The notes beneath the pieces are model-generated. The model had not been told where the DNA came from. It did not search any database and saw only the letters and a program-made list of their open reading frames with translations. Position numbers and translations under genes: made by a program. Positions 1 through 7,635 of a stretch of DNA of 10,442 nucleotides are shown here, piece by piece; within the stretch, counting starts at the first letter, position 1; every line of letters begins with the position of its first letter. The stretch covers positions 1 to 10,442 of the forward strand of contig QFQM01000151.1 in the NCBI GenBank assembly GCA_003243255.1. The letters are read 5' to 3'. The stretch comes from Flavobacterium psychrophilum (GTDB lineage: Bacteria > Bacteroidota > Bacteroidia > Flavobacteriales > Flavobacteriaceae).

Positions 1-335
1 CTTATTTCGGTCGTATTTTCAATGTTCAGGAGATTATTTGCCGGATTAGGGTAGTACTTAAGTGTAGAAAAAACTTTTTTTTCTAAACCAATTATTAAAT
101 ATACAGTTACGGCAAGGCGTTGACTGCTTTCTATGCCATCAATAGTTTGTGAGGCATAATACGTTGTTCCATCAACAAGGACTGTAGTAAGAGGTAATGG
201 CTGGCTTATTCCATCAGGGAAATCCGGCATCCCTTCACCATCATTATCATACCACTGAATGTTTTCACCTTCTATTTCAAGATCGGCAAGGGTCTGACCA
301 TCAAAAAAGGTTTGTTCAGGTTGTCCGGTTGGGGG
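1..335. repeat. Direct repeat, copy A (paralogous 3' ends)
   Basis: This stretch aligns with 1409-1740. Long runs match at the start (TATTTTCAATGTTCAGG is identical in both). One extra codon in copy A shifts the offset from 1408 to 1405. By hand the encoded proteins agree at about three quarters of positions, covering the CHU_C-type Ig module and the start of the sorting domain. Confidence 0.8.
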
Positions 336-1133
336 TAGGGTTGTAGAAAAGTTTATAGTGAGTGTTCCACATCCATACACATCATGTACCAGTACGGTAT
401 GGTTACCTAACGAGACATTGTTGAATATATTAGATTCCTGCATTTCACCTTCATCCAGTTGGAATTCATAGAGTCCAGGGCCTTCTACAGTAATGGTTAC
501 ATCCTGTCCGTTTAGCGTATATCCTGATCCTATTGCAGATGCGGGACCGGATAAAAATACATTAGCAGAGGTTGTATATATACATTCTACTCCTGATACA
601 GCTACTGTAACTTCATATGTACCAGCCATTGTAGCGCTTAGGGTGCTTTGATTACTTCCAATTGGCATTCCTTCATATGTCCATGAAAAATCATAATCTT
701 CATTGTTTAAGCCAGTGTCTAAAATGTATGGTGTTGTGGTTTCAGTGCTATTTAAATCTATGCAAATAAAGCCTGAATCAAGACCAAAATCGTCAGTTAT
801 TGCATATACATTCAAATAAAATTGAGCTACCACATAATTGCTGCTGTCTGCAATTTCAGTTACTCTAACATATATAATAGTAGTTGCAGATAAAAATATG
901 TTTGGGTTTGAAATTACATTCATACCCGCATTGGCTTCGGCCAATGTTTCATGATAGGTAACATCAAAGGAATTAGGATTTAGTCCTGATAATACGACTT
1001 CATTGTTAAATGTAAGGTCAAAAACACCAACTCCCGGATTGAACTGGCAAGCAGTCAGATCCAACGGAGGATTAATGTTAGGCTGTGCATAAGCCATGGT
1101 TCCAAAAAGGAAAATAAGTAGTAGTTTTTTCAT
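1..1133 (-). CDS. T9SS-exported multi-domain protein, partial (C-terminus beyond left edge)
   Basis: An open frame runs without a stop from ATG at 1133 to the left edge, giving 377 residues, and continues outside the window. Residues 1-16 form a signal peptide (KK, a Leu/Phe-rich core, AYA before Gln17). Residues 22-110 form a module with FDLT and VTYHET. Residues 116-195 and about 197-263 look like two Ig/PKD-like beta modules, each with a Cys. Residues 270-345 match the CHU_C-associated Ig-like family (WYDN, TYYASQT). YYPNP at 360-364 opens a type A T9SS sorting domain. The protein is expected to cross the inner membrane by Sec and the outer membrane by T9SS, ending on the surface or outside the cell. 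Its specific function is not recognisable; no catalytic domain is visible. It is a tandem paralogue of the next gene upstream (1249-3108), with a terminator between them, so it probably has its own promoter. Confidence 0.9.
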   Translation of the reverse strand, partial: MKKLLLIFLFGTMAYAQPNINPPLDLTACQFNPGVGVFDLTFNNEVVLSGLNPNSFDVTYHETLAEANAGMNVISNPNIFLSATTIIYVRVTEIADSSNYVVAQFYLNVYAITDDFGLDSGFICIDLNSTETTTPYILDTGLNNEDYDFSWTYEGMPIGSNQSTLSATMAGTYEVTVAVSGVECIYTTSANVFLSGPASAIGSGYTLNGQDVTITVEGPGLYEFQLDEGEMQESNIFNNVSLGNHTVLVHDVYGCGTLTINFSTTLPPTGQPEQTFFDGQTLADLEIEGENIQWYDNDGEGMPDFPDGISQPLPLTTVLVDGTTYYASQTIDGIESSQRLAVTVYLIIGLEKKVFSTLKYYPNPANNLLNIENTTEI

Positions 1134-1171
1134 AATAGATTAGTTAAGGTTGTAGCTAAAGTATTAAAAAA
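1134..1171 (-). promoter_or_regulatory. Conserved leader with weak -7 box
   Basis: These 38 bp directly before the start codon are nearly the same as the leader of the second paralogue (3109-3146), with about five differences. Read on the minus strand it holds TACTTTAG (1159-1166), which matches TAnnTTTG at 7 of 8 positions. A TTG lies 14 nt upstream, closer than the usual spacing, so the promoter call is weak. The conservation of the block is clear. Confidence 0.4.
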
Positions 1172-1200
1172 TATATTCAATTGGCTGAAATGTAAATAAA

Positions 1201-1227
1201 TAAGCCCCTGAAAAACTCAGGGGCTTA
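1201..1227 (-). terminator. Rho-independent terminator of the second T9SS gene
   Basis: TAAGCCCCTGA (1201-1211) pairs perfectly with TCAGGGGCTTA (1217-1227) around a 5-nt loop, an 11-bp stem. Read on the minus strand it lies 21 nt after the stop codon at 1249 and is followed by a T-rich but interrupted tract (TTTATTTAC). It should separate transcription of the two paralogues. Confidence 0.8.
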
Positions 1228-1248
1228 AAAATATTGGCTTAAAGAAAT

Positions 1249-3108
1249 TTACTCTTTAATAATCTTTACAGTCTTGCCGGCATTACCTGAATTTACAGTT
1301 ACAAAGTAAATGCCCTTGCTAAGAGAGGTGACATCAACCTGTACTGCATTACTGTTTACAGTTTTTGCAATTACTTTTTGCCCCAATGTATTCACTATAG
1401 AAACCGAGTTTATTTCCGTTGTATTTTCAATGTTCAGGATATTGTTTGCCGGGTTGGGGTAATAACGTAATCCGTTAAAAATGAAATCTTCGTTATTTAA
1501 GATAAGATTTACCGTTACCGCCAGACGTTGCGTGCTTTCTACACCGTTTATGGTTTGCGATGCATAATAAGTTTCACCGTCAACAAGCACTGTTGTAAGA
1601 GGTAATGGTTCGCTTGTTCCGTCAGGGAAAACAGGGCCTTCACCACTGTTGTCATACCATTGAATGTTTTCGCCTTCTACTTCAATATCGGCAAGGGTCT
1701 GGCCTTCGTTAAAGGTTTGTTCTGATGCTCCGGTTGGGGCTTCAGGAATGTTACCCACAATCAGGTTAAAGCTGAATTCTTCGTAGCAGCCTGTAGCTGT
1801 TTTGATTACGGAAGCATAAAGTGTTTGTTGCGAACTGATAATGTTTGTATATGCCGTAGGGTTAGCAATTGGATTTGTACCATATTCAGCATCTTCCGCT
1901 GTTTCATAATAGTAAACGGTGTAATCATCCGTTTCTCCCGTCTGACTAAGGATATCAGCTGTTTGTAGTGTAAGGTCAAAAGTTGCAAAACCATCGTTGT
2001 TTTCATCGCTAACAATTAAATCGGAAAGATAAAGAGCTATTGGCAGGCCTTCTCCGGCTTCTACAGAAATTGATTTTGTTTGTGTGCATCCTGTTAAGCC
2101 ATGAGTTGCTGTTACCGAATATTCACCGGCAATCGTTGGTGAAAGTGAAGATTGCGCTTCTCCCACCAAAGTTATACCATTTAGGGACCATTGATAACTG
2201 AACCCTGTGCCCAGGTTAGTAGTTAGGGTTAAGCCTTCAGATGAACAGATGTTATCTCCCTGTGCTAATAAATAAAAGTTTTCAAACGGTCCTACATTTA
2301 AACTTCCTGCATTGATAAATACTGCTGAATCGTATATAGCGTCATTCATGTCGGCTATAACTATTTTGATATGATAAGTATGCCCGGATATTACACTGGC
2401 AGAGGCGGTCATTGCAACAGTGTCTCCCCTAAAGTTGATTGGAGCAGAGGTTGGTGCCGAAACAGGGTAGTAGTTTCCAAAGAATGTCTGGTTGATGGAA
2501 GTACAGGAACTATTGTATAAGTTTGACCGAATCGTTTTTATTGAAACGGGAACTGTAGTGCCGGGTATTGTTGCCATGTTCATATAGTCAGTTCCATCGG
2601 TAAGATCTTTGAGTAAAATAACTACTCCATCTCCCCAGTTACATTGAAACTGACCGTATTCATTAGAAGCAAAAATATAGTCTAGGGATATTTGGTTGGT
2701 TTGGGGTACAAAATCGAATTCTAATGCCGATGCATTTTTTGAAGTGTAGGTTGTGCTTCCATCATACAGAAAGGTGTTTATGTCAGTGTCTCCAGGCCAC
2801 TCCTGAGAACCGGTACTGATAGTTCCGGTATTAGGCCCTGCTGCATTAAGCGCATCGCCGCTGGATAGGATAATGCCACTTTCGAAAGGGAAATCGGAAT
2901 TGTTAGCCTGAAAATAACCAATTCCGTTTACCGAGCTGAAATCAGTACCCGTTTTTGAAGTGATGTTAGATGCCGTGTAACAAGAACCGCTTAACAGTAT
3001 TTCATTTACCAGTTGTTCGGCTGTGTATTGTGTAGTAACACTAACCTGCGCTGTTGCACAAATTGGAATTGCACTAAAAGCTAATGCGAGTTGTAGTAAT
3101 TTTTTCAT
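1249..3108 (-). CDS. Choice-of-anchor L domain protein with T9SS type A sorting domain
   Basis: This is a complete 619-residue exported protein. A signal peptide covers residues 1-20 (cleavage ATA|Q). Residues 27-270 resemble the choice-of-anchor L domain found at the N-terminus of surface proteins with varied C-terminal anchors; visible marks are YTAEQLV, ESGIILSSG, DYIFASNEYGQF and WGDGVVILL. Residues 277-350 form an Ig/PKD-like module. Residues 354-452 form the FDLT plus YYYET module also seen in the partial paralogue. Residues 459-533 form a CHU_C-type Ig module. Residues 544-619 form the T9SS type A sorting domain: YYPNP, NTLGQKV, GIYFVTV and a basic end KIIKE. The protein is expected on the cell surface or secreted, perhaps in adhesion or gliding, but no enzyme motif is visible. 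It lies 68 bp downstream of the protease gene on the same strand and is followed by its own terminator. Confidence 0.93.
   Translation of the reverse strand: MKKLLQLALAFSAIPICATAQVSVTTQYTAEQLVNEILLSGSCYTASNITSKTGTDFSSVNGIGYFQANNSDFPFESGIILSSGDALNAAGPNTGTISTGSQEWPGDTDINTFLYDGSTTYTSKNASALEFDFVPQTNQISLDYIFASNEYGQFQCNWGDGVVILLKDLTDGTDYMNMATIPGTTVPVSIKTIRSNLYNSSCTSINQTFFGNYYPVSAPTSAPINFRGDTVAMTASASVISGHTYHIKIVIADMNDAIYDSAVFINAGSLNVGPFENFYLLAQGDNICSSEGLTLTTNLGTGFSYQWSLNGITLVGEAQSSLSPTIAGEYSVTATHGLTGCTQTKSISVEAGEGLPIALYLSDLIVSDENNDGFATFDLTLQTADILSQTGETDDYTVYYYETAEDAEYGTNPIANPTAYTNIISSQQTLYASVIKTATGCYEEFSFNLIVGNIPEAPTGASEQTFNEGQTLADIEVEGENIQWYDNSGEGPVFPDGTSEPLPLTTVLVDGETYYASQTINGVESTQRLAVTVNLILNNEDFIFNGLRYYPNPANNILNIENTTEINSVSIVNTLGQKVIAKTVNSNAVQVDVTSLSKGIYFVTVNSGNAGKTVKIIKE
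1409..1740. repeat. Direct repeat, copy B (paralogous 3' ends)
   Basis: This is the partner of 1-335 in the complete paralogue and encodes roughly residues 457-567. Copies are in the same orientation about 1.4 kb apart, so recombination between them would delete one gene's 5' part and fuse the paralogues. Confidence 0.8.
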
Positions 3109-3146
3109 AGTAGATTAGTTTAAGTTGTAGCTAAAATACTAAAAAA
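3109..3146 (-). promoter_or_regulatory. Conserved leader with weak -7 box, second paralogue
   Basis: The block before the start codon is almost identical to that before the first paralogue (1134-1171). On the minus strand it contains TATTTTAG (3134-3141), 7 of 8 matches to TAnnTTTG. No TTG is found at the normal -33 spacing; the nearest is 11 nt away. The promoter call is tentative. Confidence 0.4.
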
Positions 3147-3176
3147 AAACAATTTAAATGATTAGTTGTGTGTTAT

Positions 3177-3614
3177 TTACTTCAAATAAACACAATGGTT
3201 ATAGTAATCGATAATCGCTTTTCCTTTCATTAAAATATCAGCACCTATAATACCGTGAACGGGTTTTGCTTTGTATTGGCGCAAAGCTTCATTTACGTGT
3301 GACATGTCGAATATCACAAGCCCAAAGTTTTTATTGCTCCAGCGGCCCAGTTTAAGTTTGTTGTGCATGGAAGTTTGTGTTGCCATGCCTGTTCCGCCGG
3401 CACCTGCTGCCTTAGTATCAGAATCATTGGCGGAAAGTTCAAAAAGGGTAATGCCCTCATAACCCACGCAGCTGTTAGAGGCGCCAGTGTCCAGAATAAA
3501 GTTTCCGGTAACCCCGTTTATCTTGCCTTTAATAAGCAAATGCTGGGTTTTTGATATTTTGAATTTTATACGGATATAGCCTTTATCTTTTAGTGTGGCA
3601 TATAGGTTTTCCAT
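3177..3614 (-). CDS. Small retropepsin-like aspartic protease (clan AA)
   Basis: The gene encodes 145 residues with one catalytic motif, FILDTGAS, at 39-46 (Asp42), followed by a Gly-rich flap-like segment (AGAGGTG, 70-76). HGIIGADIL at 120-128 matches the hydrophobic-hydrophobic-Gly motif of the second half of the fold. One DTG in a chain this short means the active enzyme should be a homodimer, like viral retropepsins and bacterial members of the family. There is no signal peptide or membrane segment, so it should act in the cytoplasm; its substrate is unknown. ATG at 3614 is chosen because a consensus promoter box lies about 20 bp upstream. It is divergent from the TatD gene and may be cotranscribed with the T9SS gene downstream, since no terminator is seen in the 68-bp gap. 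Family confidence is high; actual proteolytic activity is inferred. Confidence 0.85.
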   Translation of the reverse strand: MENLYATLKDKGYIRIKFKISKTQHLLIKGKINGVTGNFILDTGASNSCVGYEGITLFELSANDSDTKAAGAGGTGMATQTSMHNKLKLGRWSNKNFGLVIFDMSHVNEALRQYKAKPVHGIIGADILMKGKAIIDYYNHCVYLK

Positions 3615-3634
3615 TTTTTGGTCTTGCTTTTGGT

Positions 3635-3642
3635 CAAAAATA
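3635..3642 (-). promoter_or_regulatory. Bacteroidota -7 box for the protease gene
   Basis: On the minus strand the bases read TATTTTTG, an exact match to TAnnTTTG. A TTG (3669-3667) lies 24 nt upstream, just beyond the usual -33 spacing. Transcription would start about 15 nt before the ATG. Confidence 0.6.
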
Positions 3643-3686
3643 CTTTAAAATATGATAATAGTAAGGCAAAAGACAGGCCAACTTTG

Positions 3687-3694
3687 TAAGTTTG
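3687..3694 (+). promoter_or_regulatory. Bacteroidota -7 box for the TatD gene
   Basis: TAAGTTTG is an exact TAnnTTTG match, 18 nt before the ATG at 3713. No clear -33 TTG is present. It also argues against an upstream TTG start at 3692, which lies inside this box. Confidence 0.55.
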
Positions 3695-3712
3695 CAGTCG
3701 AAAATTGCAACT

Positions 3713-4480
3713 ATGATACTTACCGATACCCATACTCATTTATACAGCGAAGAATTTGCCGAAGACCGTGACGCTATGATGCAGCGTGCTTTTGATGCCG
3801 GAGTGAAACGCCTTTTTGTACCCTCTATCGATTCGTCGTATACACAGCAAATGTATGATCTGGAAAAGCAATACCCCGAAAATGTATTCCTGATGATGGG
3901 GCTGCACCCCACTTATGTAAAAGAGAATTACCTGGAAGAACTGGCACATGTTGAGCAAGAACTGGCTTCCCGAAAATTTGTAGCGGTGGGCGAGATCGGT
4001 ATCGATCTGTATTGGGATAAAATCCGCCTCACAGAGCAACAGCATGCATTTAAACACCAGATTCAGCTGGCTAAAAAGTACGGACTTGCTATTAATATCC
4101 ACTGCCGTGATGCTTTTGATGAGGTTTTTGAGGTGCTGGAAAGCGAAAAAGGTGACGATTTGTATGGAATCTTTCACTGCTTTACCGGTGATTTTGAGCA
4201 GGCACAAAAAGCAATTTCCTACAATATGAAATTGGGTATAGGAGGCGTGGCAACTTTTAAGAATGGAAAAATCGATCAGTTTCTAGCTGATATCGACCTG
4301 AAACATATTGTTTTAGAGACTGATGCGCCATACCTTTCACCGGTACCACACAGGGGTAAAAGAAATGAAAGCAGTTATACGCTGCTTGTGGCTCAAAAAC
4401 TGGCTGAGATTTATGGTAAGACTGTTGCCGAAATAGCCGAAATCACAACTCAGAATTCTAAGGAGATTTACGGGATTTAA
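3713..4480 (+). CDS. TatD-family metal-dependent hydrolase
   Basis: The protein has 255 residues, normal for the TatD family, a TIM-barrel amidohydrolase-type fold with two metal ions. All metal-ligand motifs are present: THTH (His7, His9), GEIGID (Glu94), NIHCRD (His130), HCFTG (His155) and ETDAPYL (Asp204). Characterised relatives are cytoplasmic 3'-5' exonucleases or DNases acting on single-stranded or damaged DNA, with D-aminoacyl-tRNA deacylase activity reported for some; which applies here cannot be read from sequence. The start is placed at ATG 3713, because an extension to TTG 3692 would place the start inside the promoter box and add a tail not expected for the family. The acyltransferase gene follows after 68 bp on the same strand with no terminator seen, so TatD, acyltransferase and ansA may form one transcript. 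Confidence 0.93.
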   Translation: MILTDTHTHLYSEEFAEDRDAMMQRAFDAGVKRLFVPSIDSSYTQQMYDLEKQYPENVFLMMGLHPTYVKENYLEELAHVEQELASRKFVAVGEIGIDLYWDKIRLTEQQHAFKHQIQLAKKYGLAINIHCRDAFDEVFEVLESEKGDDLYGIFHCFTGDFEQAQKAISYNMKLGIGGVATFKNGKIDQFLADIDLKHIVLETDAPYLSPVPHRGKRNESSYTLLVAQKLAEIYGKTVAEIAEITTQNSKEIYGI

Positions 4481-4548
4481 AAAAGATTTAAAGCGAAAGT
4501 CATAATTTTTTTGTTCTTTTGTGAATTGTTTTAACCATAAAGAAGTAC

Positions 4549-5685
4549 ATGTCTAAATTTGACCATATAAGGCCTTTTTATGATAGTGAGGTAAACGATG
4601 CTATATGCAGCGTGGTACAGCACCCAATGATGAAAGCGCTAATGAGTTTCACATTTCCGGATGTGGAAGAGGAGGTATGGGCTAATCAGCTAAGGAAAAC
4701 ACACTCAAAGCGTGATTTCCAGATTAATTTTATATACAATGCTATTCAGCAGGTACTGCAGAAAAGCTCTGACGGGCTTACTACTTCGGGCTTCGAGAAA
4801 TTAGATAAGCATACACCATACCTGTTTATTTCAAACCACAGGGATATCATTTTAGATACATCGCTAATAAACGTTTCCTTATACGACCACGGACTTATCA
4901 TGACGGCTTCGGCTATTGGTGATAACCTGGTTCAAAAAGCATTCCTTCATACACTGTCGCGCCTAAACAGGAATTTTCTTGTACAGCGCAGCCTAAGCCC
5001 AAGAGAATTACTGCAAAGCTCTAAGCTGATGTCAGAGTACATCTGCCAGTTGCTGACGCGCGAGAACCGTTCGGTTTGGATAGCTCAGCGAGAAGGCCGT
5101 ACTAAAGACGGTAATGATATGACCCAACAGGGCGTGCTTAAAATGCTGGCAATGGGATCGGATGAAGAAAACCTGATGGACTACTTCAAAAAGATAAAAA
5201 TCGTTCCGGTTTCAATTTCTTATGAGTACGATCCTACCGATATGCTAAAGATGCCACGCCTTATAGCGGAAGCAAATGATGAGGTATACATCAAGGAGAA
5301 GAATGAGGATTTCACAACACTTATAAGTGGTATTATGGGGCAGAAGAAACGCATTCATATCCATGTAGGTGATATCCTTGAAAAGGAACTTGATGTTATC
5401 AAAGAAGAAAACGACAATCAAAACAAACAGATACAGGCCCTTGCACAGGTTATAGATGATTCTATACTTACTACATACAAGCTTTGGCCTACCAATTATA
5501 TTGCCTACGACCTGCTTAATGAAACCAACCGTTTCGAAAGCAAATACACCGAGAAAGAGAAGAACCTTTTTGAAAGAAGGCTAGAAATGCGCATAGATAT
5601 AGAAAACAAGGTGATGAGAGAAGGTTTCCTTGCTATGTATGCCAATCCGGTGGTCAATAAAATGAAATACGAGAATGCAGTCTAA
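4549..5685 (+). CDS. Glycerolipid acyltransferase (PlsC/PlsB-type, PF01553)
   Basis: This 378-residue protein carries the acyltransferase signature. The catalytic block NHRD is at residues 96-99, followed by IILD, within FISNHRDIILDTS. WIAQREGRTKDGND (177-190) corresponds to the phosphate-binding block, and VPVSISYEYDP (219-229) to the fourth block. It probably transfers an acyl group to glycerol phosphate or lysophosphatidate in phospholipid synthesis, at the inner face of the membrane. There is no long hydrophobic segment, so it would be a peripheral protein. It is longer than E. coli PlsC (about 245 residues), with a charged C-terminal extension. The motif spacing is unusual: His97 to Asp103 is HX5D, not HX4D, although Asp99 sits close by. 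The gene ends 11 bp inside the next one. Which acyl acceptor is used is uncertain. Confidence 0.85.
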   Translation: MSKFDHIRPFYDSEVNDAICSVVQHPMMKALMSFTFPDVEEEVWANQLRKTHSKRDFQINFIYNAIQQVLQKSSDGLTTSGFEKLDKHTPYLFISNHRDIILDTSLINVSLYDHGLIMTASAIGDNLVQKAFLHTLSRLNRNFLVQRSLSPRELLQSSKLMSEYICQLLTRENRSVWIAQREGRTKDGNDMTQQGVLKMLAMGSDEENLMDYFKKIKIVPVSISYEYDPTDMLKMPRLIAEANDEVYIKEKNEDFTTLISGIMGQKKRIHIHVGDILEKELDVIKEENDNQNKQIQALAQVIDDSILTTYKLWPTNYIAYDLLNETNRFESKYTEKEKNLFERRLEMRIDIENKVMREGFLAMYANPVVNKMKYENAV

Positions 5686-6703
5686 GCCTACTATTTTACT
5701 GGTATATACAGGAGGAACCATCGGGATGGTAAAAAACCATGAAACCGGTGCCCTGAAAGTTTTCGATTTTAAGAAACTTCTGCAACGCATACCGGAACTT
5801 AAATTGCTTGATTGCGATATTGAGACCATCTCTTTTGAAAATCCCATTGACTCGTCTAACATGGATGCATCTAAGTGGGTTAAGATAGCTACCATTGTAG
5901 AAGAGAATTACGATAAGTTTGATGGCTTTGTTATCCTCCACGGATCAGATACCATGTCATATTCGGCATCGGCTTTGAGTTTTATGCTCGAGAACCTTAA
6001 GAAACCGGTGGTATTTACAGGTTCGCAATTGCCTATAGGTGATTTGCGTACCGATGCCAAAGAGAACCTTATTACAGCGATACAAATCGCTTCACTACGA
6101 CACAAACACCTGCCTGTTATTCAGGAAGTATGTCTTTACTTTGAATATAAATTATACCGTGGTAACCGCACCACAAAAATAAGTGCGGAGCATTTTAATG
6201 CTTTTACATCACCTAACTATCCTGCATTGGCAGAGTCTGGTGTACATCTTAAAGTCAGCAATGATCTTTTATGGCCTGTATCGGCAGATAACGACCTTAG
6301 GGTTAGCCGACAGATGGACGCTAATGTGGTAATAGTAAAGATGTTTCCTGGTATCAGTGAGGCAGTATTGTCTGCGATAGTAAGCATACCCGGATTAAAA
6401 GGAATGGTGCTGGAAACCTATGGCAGCGGTAATGCTCCATCAGAAGACTGGTTCATCAACATACTTCAAAAAGCCATCAATAACGGACTGCATGTAGTGA
6501 ATGTAACGCAATGTTCGGGTGGTAGTGTAAATATGGGGCATTATGAAACGAGTACTATGCTTAAAAAGTTAGGGGTAATATCCGGTGAAGATATCACTAC
6601 CGAAGCTGCGATTACAAAAATGATGTACCTGTTAGGCCAGGAGGTAGCACATGAAGAATTCAAGGCTGTTTTTGAAACCTCACTGCGTGGCGAATTGTCG
6701 TAA
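5675..6703 (+). CDS. ansA: Type I (cytoplasmic) L-asparaginase
   Basis: The enzyme hydrolyses L-asparagine to aspartate and ammonia. The 342 residues are close to the E. coli AnsA length (338), with no signal peptide, which fits the cytoplasmic type I form. Both family signatures are visible: YTGGTIG at 11-17, with the nucleophilic Thr15, and HGSDTM at 89-94, with Asp92 and the second catalytic Thr93. FTGSQLP (114-120) and the RTDAKENL block (125-132) complete the active-site region. ATG 5675 lies inside the acyltransferase gene with an 11-bp overlap in a different frame, which suggests translational coupling and fixes the start. Downstream, the AraC gene converges with only 20 bp between the stop codons and no hairpin. 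Confidence 0.95.
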   Translation: MQSKPTILLVYTGGTIGMVKNHETGALKVFDFKKLLQRIPELKLLDCDIETISFENPIDSSNMDASKWVKIATIVEENYDKFDGFVILHGSDTMSYSASALSFMLENLKKPVVFTGSQLPIGDLRTDAKENLITAIQIASLRHKHLPVIQEVCLYFEYKLYRGNRTTKISAEHFNAFTSPNYPALAESGVHLKVSNDLLWPVSADNDLRVSRQMDANVVIVKMFPGISEAVLSAIVSIPGLKGMVLETYGSGNAPSEDWFINILQKAINNGLHVVNVTQCSGGSVNMGHYETSTMLKKLGVISGEDITTEAAITKMMYLLGQEVAHEEFKAVFETSLRGELS

Positions 6704-6723
6704 ATAATCACAAAGAAAAAATA

Positions 6724-7635
6724 TTACACTATTCCTTTCCTGAAAGCGTTAGGCGTAAAACCCGTATTCTTTTTAAAGAACAGGTTAAAGTTGGGCTGGT
6801 CTGAAAATCCAACAGCATAGCTTATCTGTTCTAATGACCAGCTTGTTTGTAAAAGCAGTGCCTTACATTCATCAAGGAGCCGCCCTTTAATATGAGTGCT
6901 TACGTTTTGGCCTGTCCGTTTTTTTAGGATCCGGTTAAGATAGTTGGGGTGCAGTTGCATAGAATCTGCAAATTCCTGAGCAGTTCTTATCTTGATTGGC
7001 TTTTCATAATTAATATTTGATACCTCTTCTTCAAGTAATCCAAAAAAGCGATGCACATGGTCATAATCTTCAGTCGTGTTTTCCGGAACGACTACATTTG
7101 ACATCCTTGCGCTGTCTATCATCAATAATTGTATGTACGCCTGAATTGCTTCACTTCCCAATTCATTGTCCTGCTCATTATACATGCTTTCCCACAGTCT
7201 TTTGAAGCCCGGAAGATCATTATCTCCTACACAAATCACACTTTTAGATTTATCATTAAAGAGCGAAAGCCTTTCTATCGTCGCTTTCAGCATCGGATGA
7301 TGGTTTATGAAATCCTTTTTGAACAAAAGGTAATAACCTGCCGATTCTCCCGCGGTTTTCTGCCATGAAATAATATCGTTGGGATGAATAAAGATCATCG
7401 TTGGCTTATCGATAAGGTATTTATTTAAGCCTAAAGTAAAAATTCCGTCGCCTCCGGTAATCATAAGGATTTTATAAAAATCCCTCCTGTTTGCAGAGAG
7501 GTAATTTCTGCAATCTTCGATTTCACGATTAAATACCTTGATTTGTTTAGGGTCATGCGACTCCCTGTAAATAGGAGTTAGTTCAGGAAAGCTCCGTAGC
7601 AGGTCTATTTCTTTAAGGTCTAAACTGGTTTTCAT
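6724..7635 (-). CDS. AraC-family transcriptional regulator
   Basis: The 303-residue protein has an N-terminal part (about 1-180) with cupin-like beta content (FTLGLNKYLI, MIFIHPNDII), the usual effector-sensing half. The C-terminal AraC DNA-binding domain covers about 215-300. Its first helix-turn-helix is TAQEFADSMQLHPNYLNRIL (218-237); its second is around 268-290 (SLEQISYAVGFSDQPNF), followed by TGFTPNAFRK, the signature end of the family. ATG at 7635 is preferred over a TTG at 7650 that would add five residues. It is divergent from the HbpS-like and SDR genes, so it most likely activates or represses that pair and perhaps itself. Its ligand is unknown. A weak -7 box (TACTTTTA, minus strand, 7660-7667) lies upstream. 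Confidence 0.92.
   Translation of the reverse strand: MKTSLDLKEIDLLRSFPELTPIYRESHDPKQIKVFNREIEDCRNYLSANRRDFYKILMITGGDGIFTLGLNKYLIDKPTMIFIHPNDIISWQKTAGESAGYYLLFKKDFINHHPMLKATIERLSLFNDKSKSVICVGDNDLPGFKRLWESMYNEQDNELGSEAIQAYIQLLMIDSARMSNVVVPENTTEDYDHVHRFFGLLEEEVSNINYEKPIKIRTAQEFADSMQLHPNYLNRILKKRTGQNVSTHIKGRLLDECKALLLQTSWSLEQISYAVGFSDQPNFNLFFKKNTGFTPNAFRKGIV

Noticed and set aside
3040..3108. Lipoprotein signal in the choice-of-anchor L protein (Cys17)
   Set aside because: The residues before the Cys (IPI) do not form a lipobox, and ATA before Gln21 is a good signal peptidase I site. The T9SS sorting domain also fits secretion instead.
3692..3712. TTG start extending the TatD gene by seven codons
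   Set aside because: The codon lies inside the -7 promoter box, and the metal motif THTH is normally within about ten residues of the start, as it is from ATG 3713.
3740..4207. Minus-strand 155-codon open frame
   Set aside because: It is a shadow of the TatD gene, which has every metal-ligand motif in the forward frame.
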